Assembly: GCA_019415335.1 (NCBI GenBank)
Contig: DXKH01000021.1
Span: forward strand, 1-64,000
Origin: Citrobacter sp.
Lineage (GTDB): Bacteria > Pseudomonadota > Gammaproteobacteria > Enterobacterales > Enterobacteriaceae
Direction of reading: 5' to 3'
Length of the DNA stretch: 64,000 nucleotides
Under the pieces are notes generated by a model that did not search any database, had not been told where the DNA came from, and saw only the letters and a list, made by a program, of their open reading frames with translations. Both the position numbers and the translations under genes were made by a program. Every line of letters starts with the position of its first letter. Within the stretch, counting starts at the first letter, position 1. This document shows, one piece after another, positions 48,578 through 59,205 of the stretch.

Positions 48578-49706
48578 GTTGCCGCCGCTGAGTCTTTACA
48601 TTCACATCCCGTGGTGCGTGCAGAAATGTCCGTACTGCGATTTCAACTCGCATGCGTTAAAAGGTGAAGTTCCGCACGATGATTACGTCCGGCATTTGCT
48701 GAGCGATCTCGACGCGGACGTTGCGTATGCACAGGACCGTGAAGTGAAGACGATTTTCATCGGTGGCGGTACGCCGAGCCTGCTTTCCGGCCCGGCGATG
48801 CAAACGCTGCTGGATGGCGTGCGTGCGCGCCTGAATCTGGCAGCGGATGCGGAAATTACGATGGAAGCGAATCCAGGTACGGTCGAAGCCGATCGCTTTG
48901 TCGATTATCAGCATGCCGGGATAAACCGAATCTCCATCGGCGTGCAGAGCTTTAGCGAACCTAAACTGAAGCGTCTGGGACGCATTCACGGCCCGCAAGA
49001 GGCCTGCCGCGCGGCAAACCTCGCCAGTGGGTTAGGCCTGCGCAGCTTTAACCTCGATTTAATGCACGGCCTGCCGGATCAGTCGCTGAACGACGCGCTG
49101 GATGACCTGCGCCAGGCGATTGCGCTGAATCCGCCGCATCTCTCGTGGTATCAGTTGACGATTGAACCGAATACGCTGTTTGGTTCTCGCCCACCGGTAT
49201 TACCGGACGATGATGCGCTGTGGGACATCTTCGAGCAGGGCCACCAGTTGTTAACCGCCGCAGGTTATCAGCAGTATGAAACCTCAGCCTATGCCAGACC
49301 GGGCTACCAGTGTCAGCACAACCTGAACTACTGGCGCTTTGGCGATTATCTGGGCATTGGCTGCGGCGCGCACGGTAAGGTCACGTTCCCCGATGGCCGT
49401 ATTCTGCGCACCACCAAAACGCGCCATCCGCGTGGCTATATGCAGGGGCGTTATCTGGAAAGCCAGCGCGATGTGGAGCAGGTCGATAAACCGTTTGAAT
49501 TTTTCATGAACCGATTCCGTCTGCTGGAAGCGGCGCCGCGGGCTGAATTTACGCAGTATACGGGATTGTCGGAGACAGTGATTCGTCAGCCGCTTGATGA
49601 GGCCATTGCCCAGGGGTATCTGACTGAGTGCGAAACGTACTGGCAGATTACTCAACACGGTAAGTTGTTTTTGAATTCGCTGCTGGAGCTGTTTCTGGCG
49701 GAGTAA
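48570..49706 (+). CDS. hemW: Radical SAM heme chaperone HemW
   Basis: Formerly taken for a coproporphyrinogen oxidase. HemW binds heme and SAM and hands heme to respiratory enzymes. 378 residues, E. coli length. The cluster motif is CVQKCPYC with Cys16, Cys20 and Cys23; GGGTPSLL and EANPGTVE form the SAM site. The C-terminal HemN-like domain is complete. Last gene of the yggS operon. Confidence 0.95.
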   Translation: MVKLPPLSLYIHIPWCVQKCPYCDFNSHALKGEVPHDDYVRHLLSDLDADVAYAQDREVKTIFIGGGTPSLLSGPAMQTLLDGVRARLNLAADAEITMEANPGTVEADRFVDYQHAGINRISIGVQSFSEPKLKRLGRIHGPQEACRAANLASGLGLRSFNLDLMHGLPDQSLNDALDDLRQAIALNPPHLSWYQLTIEPNTLFGSRPPVLPDDDALWDIFEQGHQLLTAAGYQQYETSAYARPGYQCQHNLNYWRFGDYLGIGCGAHGKVTFPDGRILRTTKTRHPRGYMQGRYLESQRDVEQVDKPFEFFMNRFRLLEAAPRAEFTQYTGLSETVIRQPLDEAIAQGYLTECETYWQITQHGKLFLNSLLELFLAE

Positions 49707-49727
49707 TACGGTAACGATGTAGTGAAC

Positions 49728-49795
49728 GTAGGCCTGATAAGCGTAGCGCCATCAGGCAATTTTCCGGATAGCGGCTGCGTCTTATCCGGCCTGGA
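49728..49795. repeat. BIME between hemW and ansB
   Basis: Paired REP units: GTAGGCCTGATAAGCGTAGC...ATCAGGC and TTCCGGATAGCGGCTGCGTC...ATCCGGCC. In E. coli K-12 the gene yggM lies between hemW and ansB; here only this repeat is found. Confidence 0.88.
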
Positions 49796-49824
49796 ACAGG
49801 CCAGGACGCAGCCGCCTTCAACGA

Positions 49825-50871
49825 TTAATACTGATTAAACATCGTCTGGATCTGTTTCGGATCTTTAGTCTGGGTCAACGCCAGTTGCAGCAGTACGCGT
49901 GCTTTCTGCGGGTTCAGAGTACCAGAGGCAACGAAACCGTACTTCGCATCATCGATTTCAGCATCCTGCGTGGTTGAACCGGTCGGTACGCGGGAAGAAC
50001 GCACTACAACAGTCCCTTTATGCGCCGCGGTTGCCAGCGTATCGAAGACCGTTTTGTACAGGTTGCCGTTACCCACACCGGCGCTCACAATCCCATCATA
50101 ACCCGCATCCACCAGCGCTTTTGCCGGCAGATCTGAAGCATTCGCGTAGTTATAGACGATCCCCACCTTCGGCAGTTCGTTCAGCTTAGAAACGTCGAAA
50201 GGCGTGGAGGTAGTGTGCTTACGCGCAGGCGTACGCTGGTAGTCGATTTTGCCGTTATGAATGTAGCCAAGCGGTCCGTAGTTTACGGATTTGAAGGTCG
50301 CCACATCCGTCGTGTTGGTCTTGGTCACGTCGCGACCGTCAAGCACGGTGTCGTTCATCACCACCAGTACGCCACGATTGGCAGAGGCTTTATCCGCCGC
50401 TGTCACCACTGCGTTATAGAGGTTGAACGGACCGTCCGCGCTCATCCCGGTAGACGGGCGCATCGCCCCAACCAGTACCACCGGCTTGTTGCATTTTACG
50501 GTCAGATCGAGGAAGTAAGCCGTCTCTTCCATCGTGTCAGTACCGTGGGTAATCACGAAACCGTCGGTGCTGTCACACTCGGTATTGATCTTCTTCGCCA
50601 GGGTTAACCAGACGTCGTCGTTCATATCCTGCGAACCGATATTGACAACCTGCTCACCCTTAACGTTAGCGATATCCTTAAGTTGAGGAACGGCTTTGAC
50701 CAGATTCTCTACGCCAACTTTGCCCGCCGTATAGTTGGACTTGGTTGCGGAGTCACCGCCACCCGCGATCGTCCCGCCCGTCGCTAAAATAGTGACGTTA
50801 GGTAAGGCAAGCGCAGCACCGCTGAAGCCCATCACCAGTGCGGCAAGTACCGTTTTCCTGAAAAACTCCAT
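49825..50871 (-). CDS. ansB: Periplasmic L-asparaginase II
   Basis: High-affinity asparaginase, tetrameric in the periplasm, releasing aspartate and ammonia; FNR and CRP activate it in E. coli. 348 residues with a signal peptide of about 22 residues (MEFFRKTVLAALVMGFSGAALA). Nucleophile Thr in ILATGGTIAGGG, second active-site block VITHGTDTMEETAYFL, Lys in LVGAMRPSTGMSADGP. The upstream region near 50928 has TGTGATTTCATCCAAT, a half-matched CRP/FNR-type site. Confidence 0.96.
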   Translation of the reverse strand: MEFFRKTVLAALVMGFSGAALALPNVTILATGGTIAGGGDSATKSNYTAGKVGVENLVKAVPQLKDIANVKGEQVVNIGSQDMNDDVWLTLAKKINTECDSTDGFVITHGTDTMEETAYFLDLTVKCNKPVVLVGAMRPSTGMSADGPFNLYNAVVTAADKASANRGVLVVMNDTVLDGRDVTKTNTTDVATFKSVNYGPLGYIHNGKIDYQRTPARKHTTSTPFDVSKLNELPKVGIVYNYANASDLPAKALVDAGYDGIVSAGVGNGNLYKTVFDTLATAAHKGTVVVRSSRVPTGSTTQDAEIDDAKYGFVASGTLNPQKARVLLQLALTQTKDPKQIQTMFNQY

Positions 50872-51011
50872 GTTATTTCTCCAGTTACGTGAATTTGCCG
50901 CATTATCCCAATGCCAGAGATGAATAATGTGATTTCATCCAATTAACCAGATAAATGTATCTGCCAGATTGTTAAATTTAGAGGTGGATATCAAAATGAA
51001 GCGGAAAGGCA

Positions 51012-51050
51012 AAAGAAAATGGCACAGAGGCGATCTGTGCCATTGTTTTA
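51012..51050 (-). terminator. Terminator of yggN
   Basis: ATGGCACAGA / TCTGTGCCAT, a ten-base-pair stem with a five-base loop, followed on the minus strand by TTTCTTTT, just after the yggN stop. Confidence 0.88.
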
Positions 51051-51060
51051 TATGAAAAGT

Positions 51061-51780
51061 TTATTTAAGCGTGCTGACCAGCGCCTTGCGGTTATCTTCC
51101 AGCGTCACCACGCGGCTGCACACGTCTTTACCGAACTGCTGGAAATCTTTTTCCTGCTTCTTCCATTCGTCCTGAATCGCCGTCTGTAATCCGCCGAGGC
51201 TGCCCAGCACGCCCTGCAGCGGATTACCGCCGCCTTTCAGAACGGCTTTCGCACCCATTTCGTTGATGCTGTCCTGCAAAATGCCGCCCATCGCCTGGTT
51301 CACCAGTTGCTGACCGTCGGCACGGACCTGATCGATAGCCTTGTAGTGGAAAGTCAGACCGTCAGTGCGGTGCTCGATAATCCGGTTCATCTGCTCTTTC
51401 AACTGAGCATCCAGCTTCGTCAGACGACCTCGCATGTTGCTGCTCTCGCCGACTTCTTTAGCGATAATTTTATCCAGCGCCACGCGCCCTTTTTCGACAC
51501 GATTTCTGGCCCCTTCATCAATCCACGGTAGCGCGCTGCGCAGTTCGGCCTGGTAATCTTTCGCCTGCTCGCGCTGTGCAGCGCTCAGCGTGTATTGCTT
51601 ACCGTTGTACATCACGTTGCCGTCCGGCGTGATCACCAGGTTGCCGTTTTCACCCTTCACCTGCACCGTTTGCGGGCTCAGAATCACATCGTCACGCGGT
51701 GTGACGCTGCACTGGTAGTCTGCATGAGCGGCCATCGCCGTTACAGAAAGGGCTGCCGCCAGCAGCGTTTTGCGCATCAT
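51061..51780 (-). CDS. yggN: DUF2884 periplasmic protein YggN
   Basis: 239 residues with a signal peptide (MMRKTLLAAALSVTAMAAHA) and a mature part that is mostly charged helix. Cys are limited to one near the N-terminus (YQCSV) and one near the C-terminus (DVCSRV), so one disulphide is possible. E. coli homologue of the same length; function unknown. Confidence 0.9.
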   Translation of the reverse strand: MMRKTLLAAALSVTAMAAHADYQCSVTPRDDVILSPQTVQVKGENGNLVITPDGNVMYNGKQYTLSAAQREQAKDYQAELRSALPWIDEGARNRVEKGRVALDKIIAKEVGESSNMRGRLTKLDAQLKEQMNRIIEHRTDGLTFHYKAIDQVRADGQQLVNQAMGGILQDSINEMGAKAVLKGGGNPLQGVLGSLGGLQTAIQDEWKKQEKDFQQFGKDVCSRVVTLEDNRKALVSTLK

Positions 51781-51801
51781 AACTTTCCCTCAAGACAAAT
51801 C

Positions 51802-51821
51802 GGGCCAGCAAATGCTGGCCC
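51802..51821 (-). terminator. Hairpin after yggL
   Basis: GGGCCAGC-AAAT-GCTGGCCC directly downstream of the yggL stop. The T run on the minus strand is poor, so this is only a probable terminator. Confidence 0.55.
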
Positions 51822-51832
51822 CGTATGCGTAG

Positions 51833-52159
51833 TTAGTCCCACCAAACGTCGAAAAGTTCGCTGGTACGCACTTCTTCAAGTTTGTGTTCTTCCAGCCACT
51901 TACGCACAATCGCCTGATGCTCTTCAGTGCATTTGCCGATTTCCTGCATGCAGATCAGACCTTCCCAGGCCAGATAGCCGCTGCCGTCAAAGGCCAGTTT
52001 GTTCGGTTCAATAACGTCATTGATAAAGTCATCAACAATTTTATCAACCTGCTCTTCAGATGTGCCTTCCGGGAAACGCCATGCCACCGAAAACCCTAAT
52101 TCCTGGAATTCGTCGATGTGCATTTTTTTACGCAGACGACGGCTACGGTTCTTTGCCAT
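51833..52159 (-). CDS. yggL: DUF469 protein YggL
   Basis: 108-residue YggL/DUF469 protein, starting with a basic stretch [14 protein letters not shown] that suggests RNA contact, followed by an acidic, Trp-containing body ending LFDVWWD. In E. coli it associates with ribosome assembly intermediates. The start overlaps the trmB stop by one base, so the two are coupled; the longer frame is rejected. Confidence 0.93.
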   Translation of the reverse strand: MAKNRSRRLRKKMHIDEFQELGFSVAWRFPEGTSEEQVDKIVDDFINDVIEPNKLAFDGSGYLAWEGLICMQEIGKCTEEHQAIVRKWLEEHKLEEVRTSELFDVWWD

Positions 52160-52878
52160 TATTTCACCCTCTCGAACATTAAGTCCCATACGCCGTGACC
52201 AAGACGATGGCCACGTTGTTCAAATTTGGTTACCGGGCGCGATGGTGGGCGCGGTACGTAATCGTTACTCTCCGACAGGTTTTTATACCCGTCAATGGAG
52301 GACATCACTTCAAGCATGTGCTCCGCATAAGCTTCCCAGTCGGTCGCCATGTGGAACACGCCGCCCAGCTTCAGTTTGCTTTTGACCAGCTCGGCAAACG
52401 GCACCTGAACGATACGGCGTTTATTATGACGTGCTTTGTGCCACGGGTCAGGGAAAAAGAGCTGAACCATCGTTAAAGAATTGTCAGGAATCATTTTATG
52501 CAGCACTTCGACCGCGTCATGGCACATCACGCGCAGGTTCTCGACACCCTCTTCATGGGCCGACGCCAGACATGCGCCCACGCCCGGCGAGTGCACTTCA
52601 ATACCGAGGAAATTTTGCTCCGGACGCGCTTTCGCCATCGCCACCAGAGAAGCGCCCATGCCAAAACCAATTTCAAGCGTGACCGGCGCTTCACGGCCAA
52701 ACAACGTCGCGAAATCCACCGGCGCTTCGCTGAATTCAACGCCCATCACCGGCCAGTAGTTTTCCAGCGCGTGCTCCTGCCCTTTGGTCAGTCGCCCCTG
52801 GCGACGAACAAAACTACGAATCCGGCGCAGTGGACGGCCGTTTTCATCAAATTCCGGTGAGATGACGTCGTTTTTCAT
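52159..52878 (-). CDS. trmB: tRNA (guanine-N7) methyltransferase TrmB
   Basis: Methylates G46 in the variable loop of many tRNAs. 239 residues from [19 protein letters not shown] (E. coli start). SAM-binding [15 protein letters not shown], catalytic and specificity blocks [16 protein letters not shown] and THWD-like [11 protein letters not shown]. Divergent from mutY across a 162-base gap. Confidence 0.96.
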   Translation of the reverse strand: MKNDVISPEFDENGRPLRRIRSFVRRQGRLTKGQEHALENYWPVMGVEFSEAPVDFATLFGREAPVTLEIGFGMGASLVAMAKARPEQNFLGIEVHSPGVGACLASAHEEGVENLRVMCHDAVEVLHKMIPDNSLTMVQLFFPDPWHKARHNKRRIVQVPFAELVKSKLKLGGVFHMATDWEAYAEHMLEVMSSIDGYKNLSESNDYVPRPPSRPVTKFEQRGHRLGHGVWDLMFERVK

Positions 52879-53040
52879 AAAAGTTAAGTCTGCTTGTGGT
52901 TGAGGTCTGAAAACGGGCATTATCCAAAGTTAGTTGCCGGATGCAAGTAAAGGAAGCGCTCACGCTGCGGAAAGTTCCGGTTTACACCCTGTTGCCTCTG
53001 TGCTGCAATCTTGCCCCCAACAATAATGAATTCGGTGACC

Positions 53041-54093
53041 ATGCAAGCGTCTCAATTTTCAGCCCAGGTTCTGGACTGGTACGATAAATACGGGCGAAAA
53101 ACCCTGCCCTGGCAAATTGATAAGACGCCTTACAAAGTATGGCTCTCAGAAGTGATGCTGCAACAGACTCAGGTGACGACGGTCATTCCTTACTTTGAAC
53201 GGTTTATGGCCCATTTCCCGACAGTGACCGATCTCGCCAACGCGCCGCTGGACGAAGTGCTCCACCTGTGGACGGGGCTCGGTTACTACGCCCGGGCGCG
53301 CAATCTGCACAAGGCGGCGCAACAGGTTGCCACACGGCATAACGGCGTGTTCCCGGAAACCTTTGAAGACGTCGCGGCGCTCCCCGGCGTCGGGCGTTCA
53401 ACCGCCGGTGCCGTGCTGTCACTCTCGCTGGGTAAACCTTTTCCGATTCTTGACGGCAACGTTAAACGCGTGCTGGCGCGCTGCTATGCTGTTAGCGGCT
53501 GGCCGGGTAAAAAAGAGGTTGAGAAAAAGCTCTGGGATCTGAGCGAGCACGTTACGCCAGTGAAAGGTGTGGAGCGTTTTAACCAGGCAATGATGGATTT
53601 AGGCGCGATGGTGTGTACGCGCTCAAAACCGAAATGCTCGCTGTGCCCGTTGCAGAACGGCTGTGTCGCCTGTGCGAACGACAGTTGGTCACTTTACCCC
53701 GGCAAGAAACCGAAACAGACGCTGCCTGAGCGGACAGGCTATTTTCTGCTGTTGCAACATCAGGACGACGTCTTACTGACACAGCGCCCGCCAAGCGGAT
53801 TGTGGGGCGGGTTATTCTGTTTTCCGCAGTTTGCCAGTGAAGAGGAATTACGGGAATGGCTGGCGCAACGGCATGTGAACGCTGATAATTTGACCCAACT
53901 TAACGCGTTTCGCCATACGTTCAGCCATTTCCATCTGGATATTGTGCCTATGTGGCTTACTGTGTCTTCATGCGGTTCATGCATGGATGAAGGCAACGCG
54001 CTCTGGTATAACTTAGCGCAACCGCCATCCGTTGGCCTGGCGGCTCCGGTGGAGCGTTTATTACAGCAGTTACGTACTGGTGCCCCCGTTTAA
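53041..54093 (+). CDS. mutY: Adenine DNA glycosylase MutY
   Basis: Removes adenine mispaired with 8-oxoguanine. 350 residues from [15 protein letters not shown], the E. coli length. Catalytic Glu37 in [13 protein letters not shown], helix-hairpin-helix with Asp138 in [31 protein letters not shown], iron-sulphur Cys cluster [17 protein letters not shown], and a C-terminal NUDIX-like domain reading 8-oxoG ([11 protein letters not shown]...). First of mutY-yggX-mltC. Confidence 0.97.
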   Translation: MQASQFSAQVLDWYDKYGRKTLPWQIDKTPYKVWLSEVMLQQTQVTTVIPYFERFMAHFPTVTDLANAPLDEVLHLWTGLGYYARARNLHKAAQQVATRHNGVFPETFEDVAALPGVGRSTAGAVLSLSLGKPFPILDGNVKRVLARCYAVSGWPGKKEVEKKLWDLSEHVTPVKGVERFNQAMMDLGAMVCTRSKPKCSLCPLQNGCVACANDSWSLYPGKKPKQTLPERTGYFLLLQHQDDVLLTQRPPSGLWGGLFCFPQFASEEELREWLAQRHVNADNLTQLNAFRHTFSHFHLDIVPMWLTVSSCGSCMDEGNALWYNLAQPPSVGLAAPVERLLQQLRTGAPV

Positions 54094-54117
54094 CGCACCG
54101 GACGATAAAGAGGATGA

Positions 54118-54396
<279 letters not shown>

Positions 54397-54400
54397 GCAC

Positions 54401-54431
54401 GTTGCCGGATGGCTCAACGCTGTCCGGCAAC
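54401..54431. repeat. REP palindrome between yggX and mltC
   Basis: GTTGCCGGA and TCCGGCAAC arms around a 13-base centre, inside the mutY-yggX-mltC transcription unit. Confidence 0.75.
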
Positions 54432-54469
54432 ACCGCACAACGACAAACACAACACGCACTCCCGGAATG

Positions 54470-55552
54470 ATGAAAAAATTTCTCGCGCTTGCCGTTATTG
54501 CGCCGTTGCTCATCTCCTGTTCCAGTTCGACCAAAAAAGGCGATTCTTATAACGAAGCCTGGGTCAAGGATACCAACGGTTTTGACATTCTGATGGGGCA
54601 GTTTGCCCATAACATTGAAAATCTGTGGGGTTATCAGGAAGTGCTGATCGCCGGTCCGAAGGACTACGTGAAGTACACCGATCAGTATCAGACCCGCAGC
54701 CATATCAACTTTGACGACGGGACCATTACCGTTGAGACCATCGCCGGGACGGAGCCCGCAGCACATTTACGCCGCGCTATCATTAAAACGCTGTTGATGG
54801 GTGACGATCCGACCTCCGTCGATCTCTACTCTGACGTCGATGACATTCAGATCTCCAGAGAACCGTTCCTGTACGGCCAGGTGCTCGATCACACCGGGCA
54901 ACCGATCCGCTGGGAAGGCCGGGCGACGAACTTCGCCGATTACCTGCTGCAAACGCGGATGAAAAGCCGCAGTAACGGGATCCGCATGATTTTCAGCGTG
55001 ACGATTAACCTGGTACCGAATCACCTGGATAAACGTGCGCATAAATACCTCGGCATGGTGCGCAAGGCGTCCCATAAATATGGCATTGATGAGTCGCTGA
55101 TTCTGGCGATTATGCAGACGGAATCGTCCTTTAACCCGTACGCGGTGAGCCGTTCTGATGCGCTGGGTCTGATGCAGGTGGTTCAGCATACCGCCGGGAA
55201 AGACGTTTATCGTTCGCAGGGTCGCTCCGGTACGCCGAGCCGCAGTGAACTTTTCGATCCGGCCAGCAACATTGATACCGGCACCGCGTATCTGGCGATG
55301 CTCAACAATGTCTATCTGGGCGGCATCGATAACCCTACCTCGCGGCGCTATGCGGTGATCACCGCCTACAATGGCGGGGCGGGCAGCGTACTGCGCGTCT
55401 TCTCCAGTGATAAAGTGCAGGCCGCGAATATCATCAACAGCATGACGCCAGGGGATGTGTACCAGACGTTAACCACGCGTCACCCCTCTTCTGAGTCGCG
55501 CCGCTACCTGTATAAAGTCAATTCCGCGCAAAAAACCTACCGCCGGAACTGA
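54470..55552 (+). CDS. mltC: Membrane-bound lytic murein transglycosylase C
   Basis: Outer-membrane lipoprotein that cleaves peptidoglycan. 360 residues: signal peptide with lipobox LISC (lipidated Cys17), N-terminal domain, then the SLT domain with catalytic Glu in [13 protein letters not shown] and [13 protein letters not shown] and [13 protein letters not shown]. Two adjacent ATGs exist; the second matches E. coli (359 residues). An upstream frame overlapping yggX is rejected. Confidence 0.96.
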   Translation: MKKFLALAVIAPLLISCSSSTKKGDSYNEAWVKDTNGFDILMGQFAHNIENLWGYQEVLIAGPKDYVKYTDQYQTRSHINFDDGTITVETIAGTEPAAHLRRAIIKTLLMGDDPTSVDLYSDVDDIQISREPFLYGQVLDHTGQPIRWEGRATNFADYLLQTRMKSRSNGIRMIFSVTINLVPNHLDKRAHKYLGMVRKASHKYGIDESLILAIMQTESSFNPYAVSRSDALGLMQVVQHTAGKDVYRSQGRSGTPSRSELFDPASNIDTGTAYLAMLNNVYLGGIDNPTSRRYAVITAYNGGAGSVLRVFSSDKVQAANIINSMTPGDVYQTLTTRHPSSESRRYLYKVNSAQKTYRRN

Positions 55553-55602
55553 TCCTCTTCTTCCCCCGCTCCCGGTAAAACGGCGAGCGGGCGATTCAAA
55601 AA

Positions 55603-55618
55603 CGTGACAACCATCACT
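55603..55618. promoter_or_regulatory. CRP site upstream of nupG
   Basis: CGTGACAACCATCACT fits TGTGA-N6-TCACA at eight of ten conserved positions. Downstream, ATTGCAA (about 55626) and TTGCAAT (about 55645) look like CytR half sites, and TTTGTCACA follows at about 55654. A CRP-CytR-CRP layout is the known control of nupG in E. coli. Confidence 0.6.
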
Positions 55619-55766
55619 CTTTCGCATTGCAAAAAGGTATTGTTTTGCAATTATTTGTCACAGGTAACAAAAAATCACCCATCGTCGTTGATAGAATCAC
55701 ATCATACAGTCACGGCATTTGTGCCAATCGAAACATCCATTCGCCTTTTGGTGTGAGGAAATTAAC

Positions 55767-57023
55767 ATGAATCTTAAGCTGCAGCTGAAAATACTCTCTT
55801 TTCTGCAGTTCTGCCTGTGGGGAAGTTGGCTGACCACCCTCGGATCCTATATGTTTGTCACCCTCAAATTTGACGGTGCTTCCATTGGTGCAGTCTACAG
55901 TTCACTGGGGATCGCGGCGGTTCTGATGCCGACGCTGTTAGGGATCGTGGCGGACAAATGGCTCAGTGCAAAATGGGTCTACGCCATCTGTCACGCGGTA
56001 GGCGCGGTGACGCTGTTCATCGCTGCCGAAGTCACGACGCCGGGAGCGATGTTCTTCGTGATCCTGCTTAACTCGCTGGCGTATATGCCAACGCTTGGGC
56101 TTATCAACACTATTTCCTATTATCGCTTGCAGAACGCAGGCATGGACATTGTTACCGACTTCCCGCCGATTCGTATCTGGGGCACCATCGGTTTCATCGT
56201 CGCCATGTGGGCCGTGAGCTTCTCCGGTTTCGAACTGAGCCATATGCAACTGTATATTGGCGCGGCGCTCTCTGTGGTACTGGTGCTGTTTACCTTGACC
56301 CTGCCGCACATTCCGGTGGCGAATCAGCAGAAGAATCAAAGCTGGACTTCTATGCTGGGTCTGGATGCCTTCGCACTGTTTAAAAACAAGCGTATGGCGA
56401 TCTTCTTCATCTTCTCGATGATGCTCGGCGCAGAACTGCAAATTACCAACATGTTCGGGAACACCTTCCTGCACAGCTTCGACAACAACTCGCTGTTCTC
56501 CGGAAGCTTTATCGTTGAGCACGCGTCAGTGATGATGTCGATCTCGCAAATCTCCGAAACCCTGTTCATCCTGACCATTCCGTTCTTCCTCAGCCGTTAC
56601 GGGATCAAGAACGTCATGCTGATCAGTATCGTGGCGTGGATGTTGCGCTTCGGCCTGTTCGCCTACGGCGACCCGAGCCCGTTCGGCACCGTACTGCTGG
56701 TTCTGTCGATGATTGTTTACGGCTGCGCCTTCGACTTCTTCAACATCTCCGGTTCGGTGTTCGTTGAGAAAGAAGTTCGCCCGGAAATTCGCGCCAGTGC
56801 GCAGGGCATGTTCCTGATGATGACCAACGGCTTCGGCTGTATCCTCGGCGGCGTAGTGAGCGGGAAAGTGGTGGAACATTACACCCTGAACGGCATTACC
56901 GACTGGCAGACCGTGTGGCTGATTTTTGCCGGCTACTCACTGGTTCTGGCCTTTGCCTTCGTGGCGCTGTTTAAGTACAAGCACGTTCGCGTCCCGACCG
57001 GCACGCAGACCGTCGCACATTAA
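55767..57023 (+). CDS. nupG: Nucleoside permease NupG
   Basis: Proton-driven nucleoside transporter of the NHS family. 418 residues from MNLKLQLKILSFLQF, matching E. coli in start and length; the frame upstream of this Met is not supported. Twelve hydrophobic segments; conserved blocks FCLWGSWLTTLGSYM, FPPIRIWGTIGFI and EVRPEIRASAQGMFLMMTNGFG. It converges on speC. Confidence 0.96.
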   Translation: MNLKLQLKILSFLQFCLWGSWLTTLGSYMFVTLKFDGASIGAVYSSLGIAAVLMPTLLGIVADKWLSAKWVYAICHAVGAVTLFIAAEVTTPGAMFFVILLNSLAYMPTLGLINTISYYRLQNAGMDIVTDFPPIRIWGTIGFIVAMWAVSFSGFELSHMQLYIGAALSVVLVLFTLTLPHIPVANQQKNQSWTSMLGLDAFALFKNKRMAIFFIFSMMLGAELQITNMFGNTFLHSFDNNSLFSGSFIVEHASVMMSISQISETLFILTIPFFLSRYGIKNVMLISIVAWMLRFGLFAYGDPSPFGTVLLVLSMIVYGCAFDFFNISGSVFVEKEVRPEIRASAQGMFLMMTNGFGCILGGVVSGKVVEHYTLNGITDWQTVWLIFAGYSLVLAFAFVALFKYKHVRVPTGTQTVAH

Positions 57024-57029
57024 TCTCTC

Positions 57030-57060
57030 TGCCGGATAGCGCTTGCGCTTATCCGGCATT
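57030..57060. terminator. REP-like hairpin between nupG and speC
   Basis: TGCCGGATAGCGC-TTGC-GCTTATCCGGCA: a REP unit with near-perfect pairing, 7 bases after nupG and 10 before the speC end, probably ending both convergent transcripts. Confidence 0.75.
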
Positions 57061-57069
57061 CTCCTTCGA

Positions 57070-59205
57070 TTACTTCAACACATACCCGTACAACCGCTTA
57101 ATGCCATCGGCGTCGGTTTCACTGTAAACGCCCTGCAACTCCGGTGAGAACCCCGGCAGCATGTTGACCCCTTCTTCCAGCGCCAGGAAATAACGCTGCA
57201 CCGCACCACCCCACACTTCGCCCGGCACCACGCACAGCACGCCAGGAGGATACGGCAGCGCTCCTTCTGCGGCGATACGGCCTTCGGCATCACGAATGCG
57301 CACCAGTTCAACATCACCACGAATAAAAGCGCTGTGGGCATCCTGCGGGTTCAGCGCCACCGCCGGGAAACTCTCCTGACGGAACATCGCTTTTTGCAGA
57401 TCCTTCACGTCAAAACTGACGTACAGATCGTGCATCTCCTGGCACAGTTCGCGCAGGGTGTAGTCGCGATAGCGCACCGGATATTTATTGAAGATAGTCG
57501 GGAGCACCAGCGCAAGCGGTGTATCGTCTTCAATATGCTGTTCGAACTGCGCCAGCATCGCCGTCAGATGCGCCATCTTTTCCGGACTCTCGGCGGGCGT
57601 CAGCAGGAACAGAATCGAGTTGAGATCGCACTTCTCCGGCACAATGCCGTTTTCGCGCAGGTAGTGGGCCAGAATGGTGGCCGGAATACCAAAATCAGTA
57701 TAACGCCCGGTCTGCGCATCAATACCCGGTGTGGTGAGCAGCAGCTTGCACGGATCGACAAAATACTGATCATCGGCATACCCTTCGAAGCCGTGCCATT
57801 TCGCGCCCGGCACAAAACTGAAGAAACGCCGCTCGCGGGCAATCACCCCGCTGGGATACGACTGCCACGCTTTACCGTCAACCACCGGCGGAATGAACGG
57901 CGCAAGCAGCTTACAGTTGGTCAGGATCGCCTTACGCGCCTCGATCCCTAGCGCCACACATTCTGCCCACAGGCGTCGACCACTCTCCCCTTCGTGGATT
58001 TTGGCATTCACATCCAGCGCGGCAAACAGCGGGTAGAACGGGCTGGTTGAGGCATGCAACATGAACGCATTATTCAGCCGCTTATGTGGACAGAAACGCG
58101 CCTGGCCGCGAATGTGGTTATCTTTCTTGTGGATCTGCGAGGTCTGCGAGAATCCGGCCTGCTGCTTATGCACCGACTGGGTGACGAAAATACCCGGATC
58201 GTTTTCGTTCAGCTCCAGCAACAGCGGCGAACCGTCAGCCATCATCGGGATAAATTGCTCATAGCCGACCCAGGCAGAGTCAAACAGAATGTAGTCACAG
58301 AGATGACCGATTTTGTCGATCACCTGACGGGCGTTATAGATCGTGCCGTCGTAGGTTCCCAACTGGATGATTGCCAGCCGGAAGGGGCGCGGCAATTGCG
58401 CCTTTTCCGCTGCCACGTCGCGGATCTGTTCGCGCAGATACGCTTCATCAAAGCAGTGTTCGTCGATCCCGCCGATAAAACCAAACGGATTACGGGCAGC
58501 CTCCAGATACACCGGGGTGGCTCCCGCCTGAATCAGCGCGCCGTGGTGATTAGATTTGTGGTTGTTGCGATCGAACAGTACCAGATCGCCCCGCGTCAGC
58601 AGCGCATTGGTGACCACTTTATTCGCCGCTGACGTGCCGTTCAGAACGAAATAGGTTTTATCAGCGTGGAAGACTTTGGCGGCAAACTTCTGCGCATGTT
58701 TGGCTGATCCCTCGTGAATCAGCAAATCGCCCAGTTTCACGTCGGCATTGCACATGTCGGCACGAAAAACATTTTCGCCAAAGAAGTCATAGAAGTGACG
58801 TCCGGCGGGGTGCTTTTTAAAGAACGCGCCGTGCTGATGCCCCGGACAGGCGAACGTGCTGTTCTTCATTTCCACATACTGCGTCAGCGTGTCGTAAAAC
58901 GGCGGCAGAAGGTCTTCCTCATACAGGCAGGCGGCAGATTCCAGCTCCAGCCACTCCTGCGCATTGCCGCGAATAACAGCCGTCGTGCCTGCGGGCAGAT
59001 CCATGTTCTCTTCAGTGAGAATAAAAACCGGCAGATGAAAGCCCGTGCGTTTGAGTAGCGTAAGAATGCCACTACGGCTGTCGGCGACGGTCATGACGAC
59101 CGCAGCGACATCGGTAAAGTCGGTACTGTCCAGCGCCACAACGCCGCGATGAGTAGATAAACGAGAAACCAGTTCGCTACTGGCGGCAATGTTCATTGAT
59201 TTCAT
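57070..59205 (-). CDS. speC: Constitutive ornithine decarboxylase SpeC
   Basis: PLP enzyme converting ornithine to putrescine. 711 residues from MKSMNIAASSELVSRLS, E. coli length. N-terminal wing domain, then the aminotransferase-like fold: PGHQHGAFFKKHPAG, LNGTSAANKVV, DSAWVGYEQF and the PLP Lys near 355 in SVHKQQAGFSQ; the C-terminal domain ends YGYVLK. Together with speA/speB it gives the cell both putrescine routes. Confidence 0.97.
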   Translation of the reverse strand: MKSMNIAASSELVSRLSTHRGVVALDSTDFTDVAAVVMTVADSRSGILTLLKRTGFHLPVFILTEENMDLPAGTTAVIRGNAQEWLELESAACLYEEDLLPPFYDTLTQYVEMKNSTFACPGHQHGAFFKKHPAGRHFYDFFGENVFRADMCNADVKLGDLLIHEGSAKHAQKFAAKVFHADKTYFVLNGTSAANKVVTNALLTRGDLVLFDRNNHKSNHHGALIQAGATPVYLEAARNPFGFIGGIDEHCFDEAYLREQIRDVAAEKAQLPRPFRLAIIQLGTYDGTIYNARQVIDKIGHLCDYILFDSAWVGYEQFIPMMADGSPLLLELNENDPGIFVTQSVHKQQAGFSQTSQIHKKDNHIRGQARFCPHKRLNNAFMLHASTSPFYPLFAALDVNAKIHEGESGRRLWAECVALGIEARKAILTNCKLLAPFIPPVVDGKAWQSYPSGVIARERRFFSFVPGAKWHGFEGYADDQYFVDPCKLLLTTPGIDAQTGRYTDFGIPATILAHYLRENGIVPEKCDLNSILFLLTPAESPEKMAHLTAMLAQFEQHIEDDTPLALVLPTIFNKYPVRYRDYTLRELCQEMHDLYVSFDVKDLQKAMFRQESFPAVALNPQDAHSAFIRGDVELVRIRDAEGRIAAEGALPYPPGVLCVVPGEVWGGAVQRYFLALEEGVNMLPGFSPELQGVYSETDADGIKRLYGYVLK

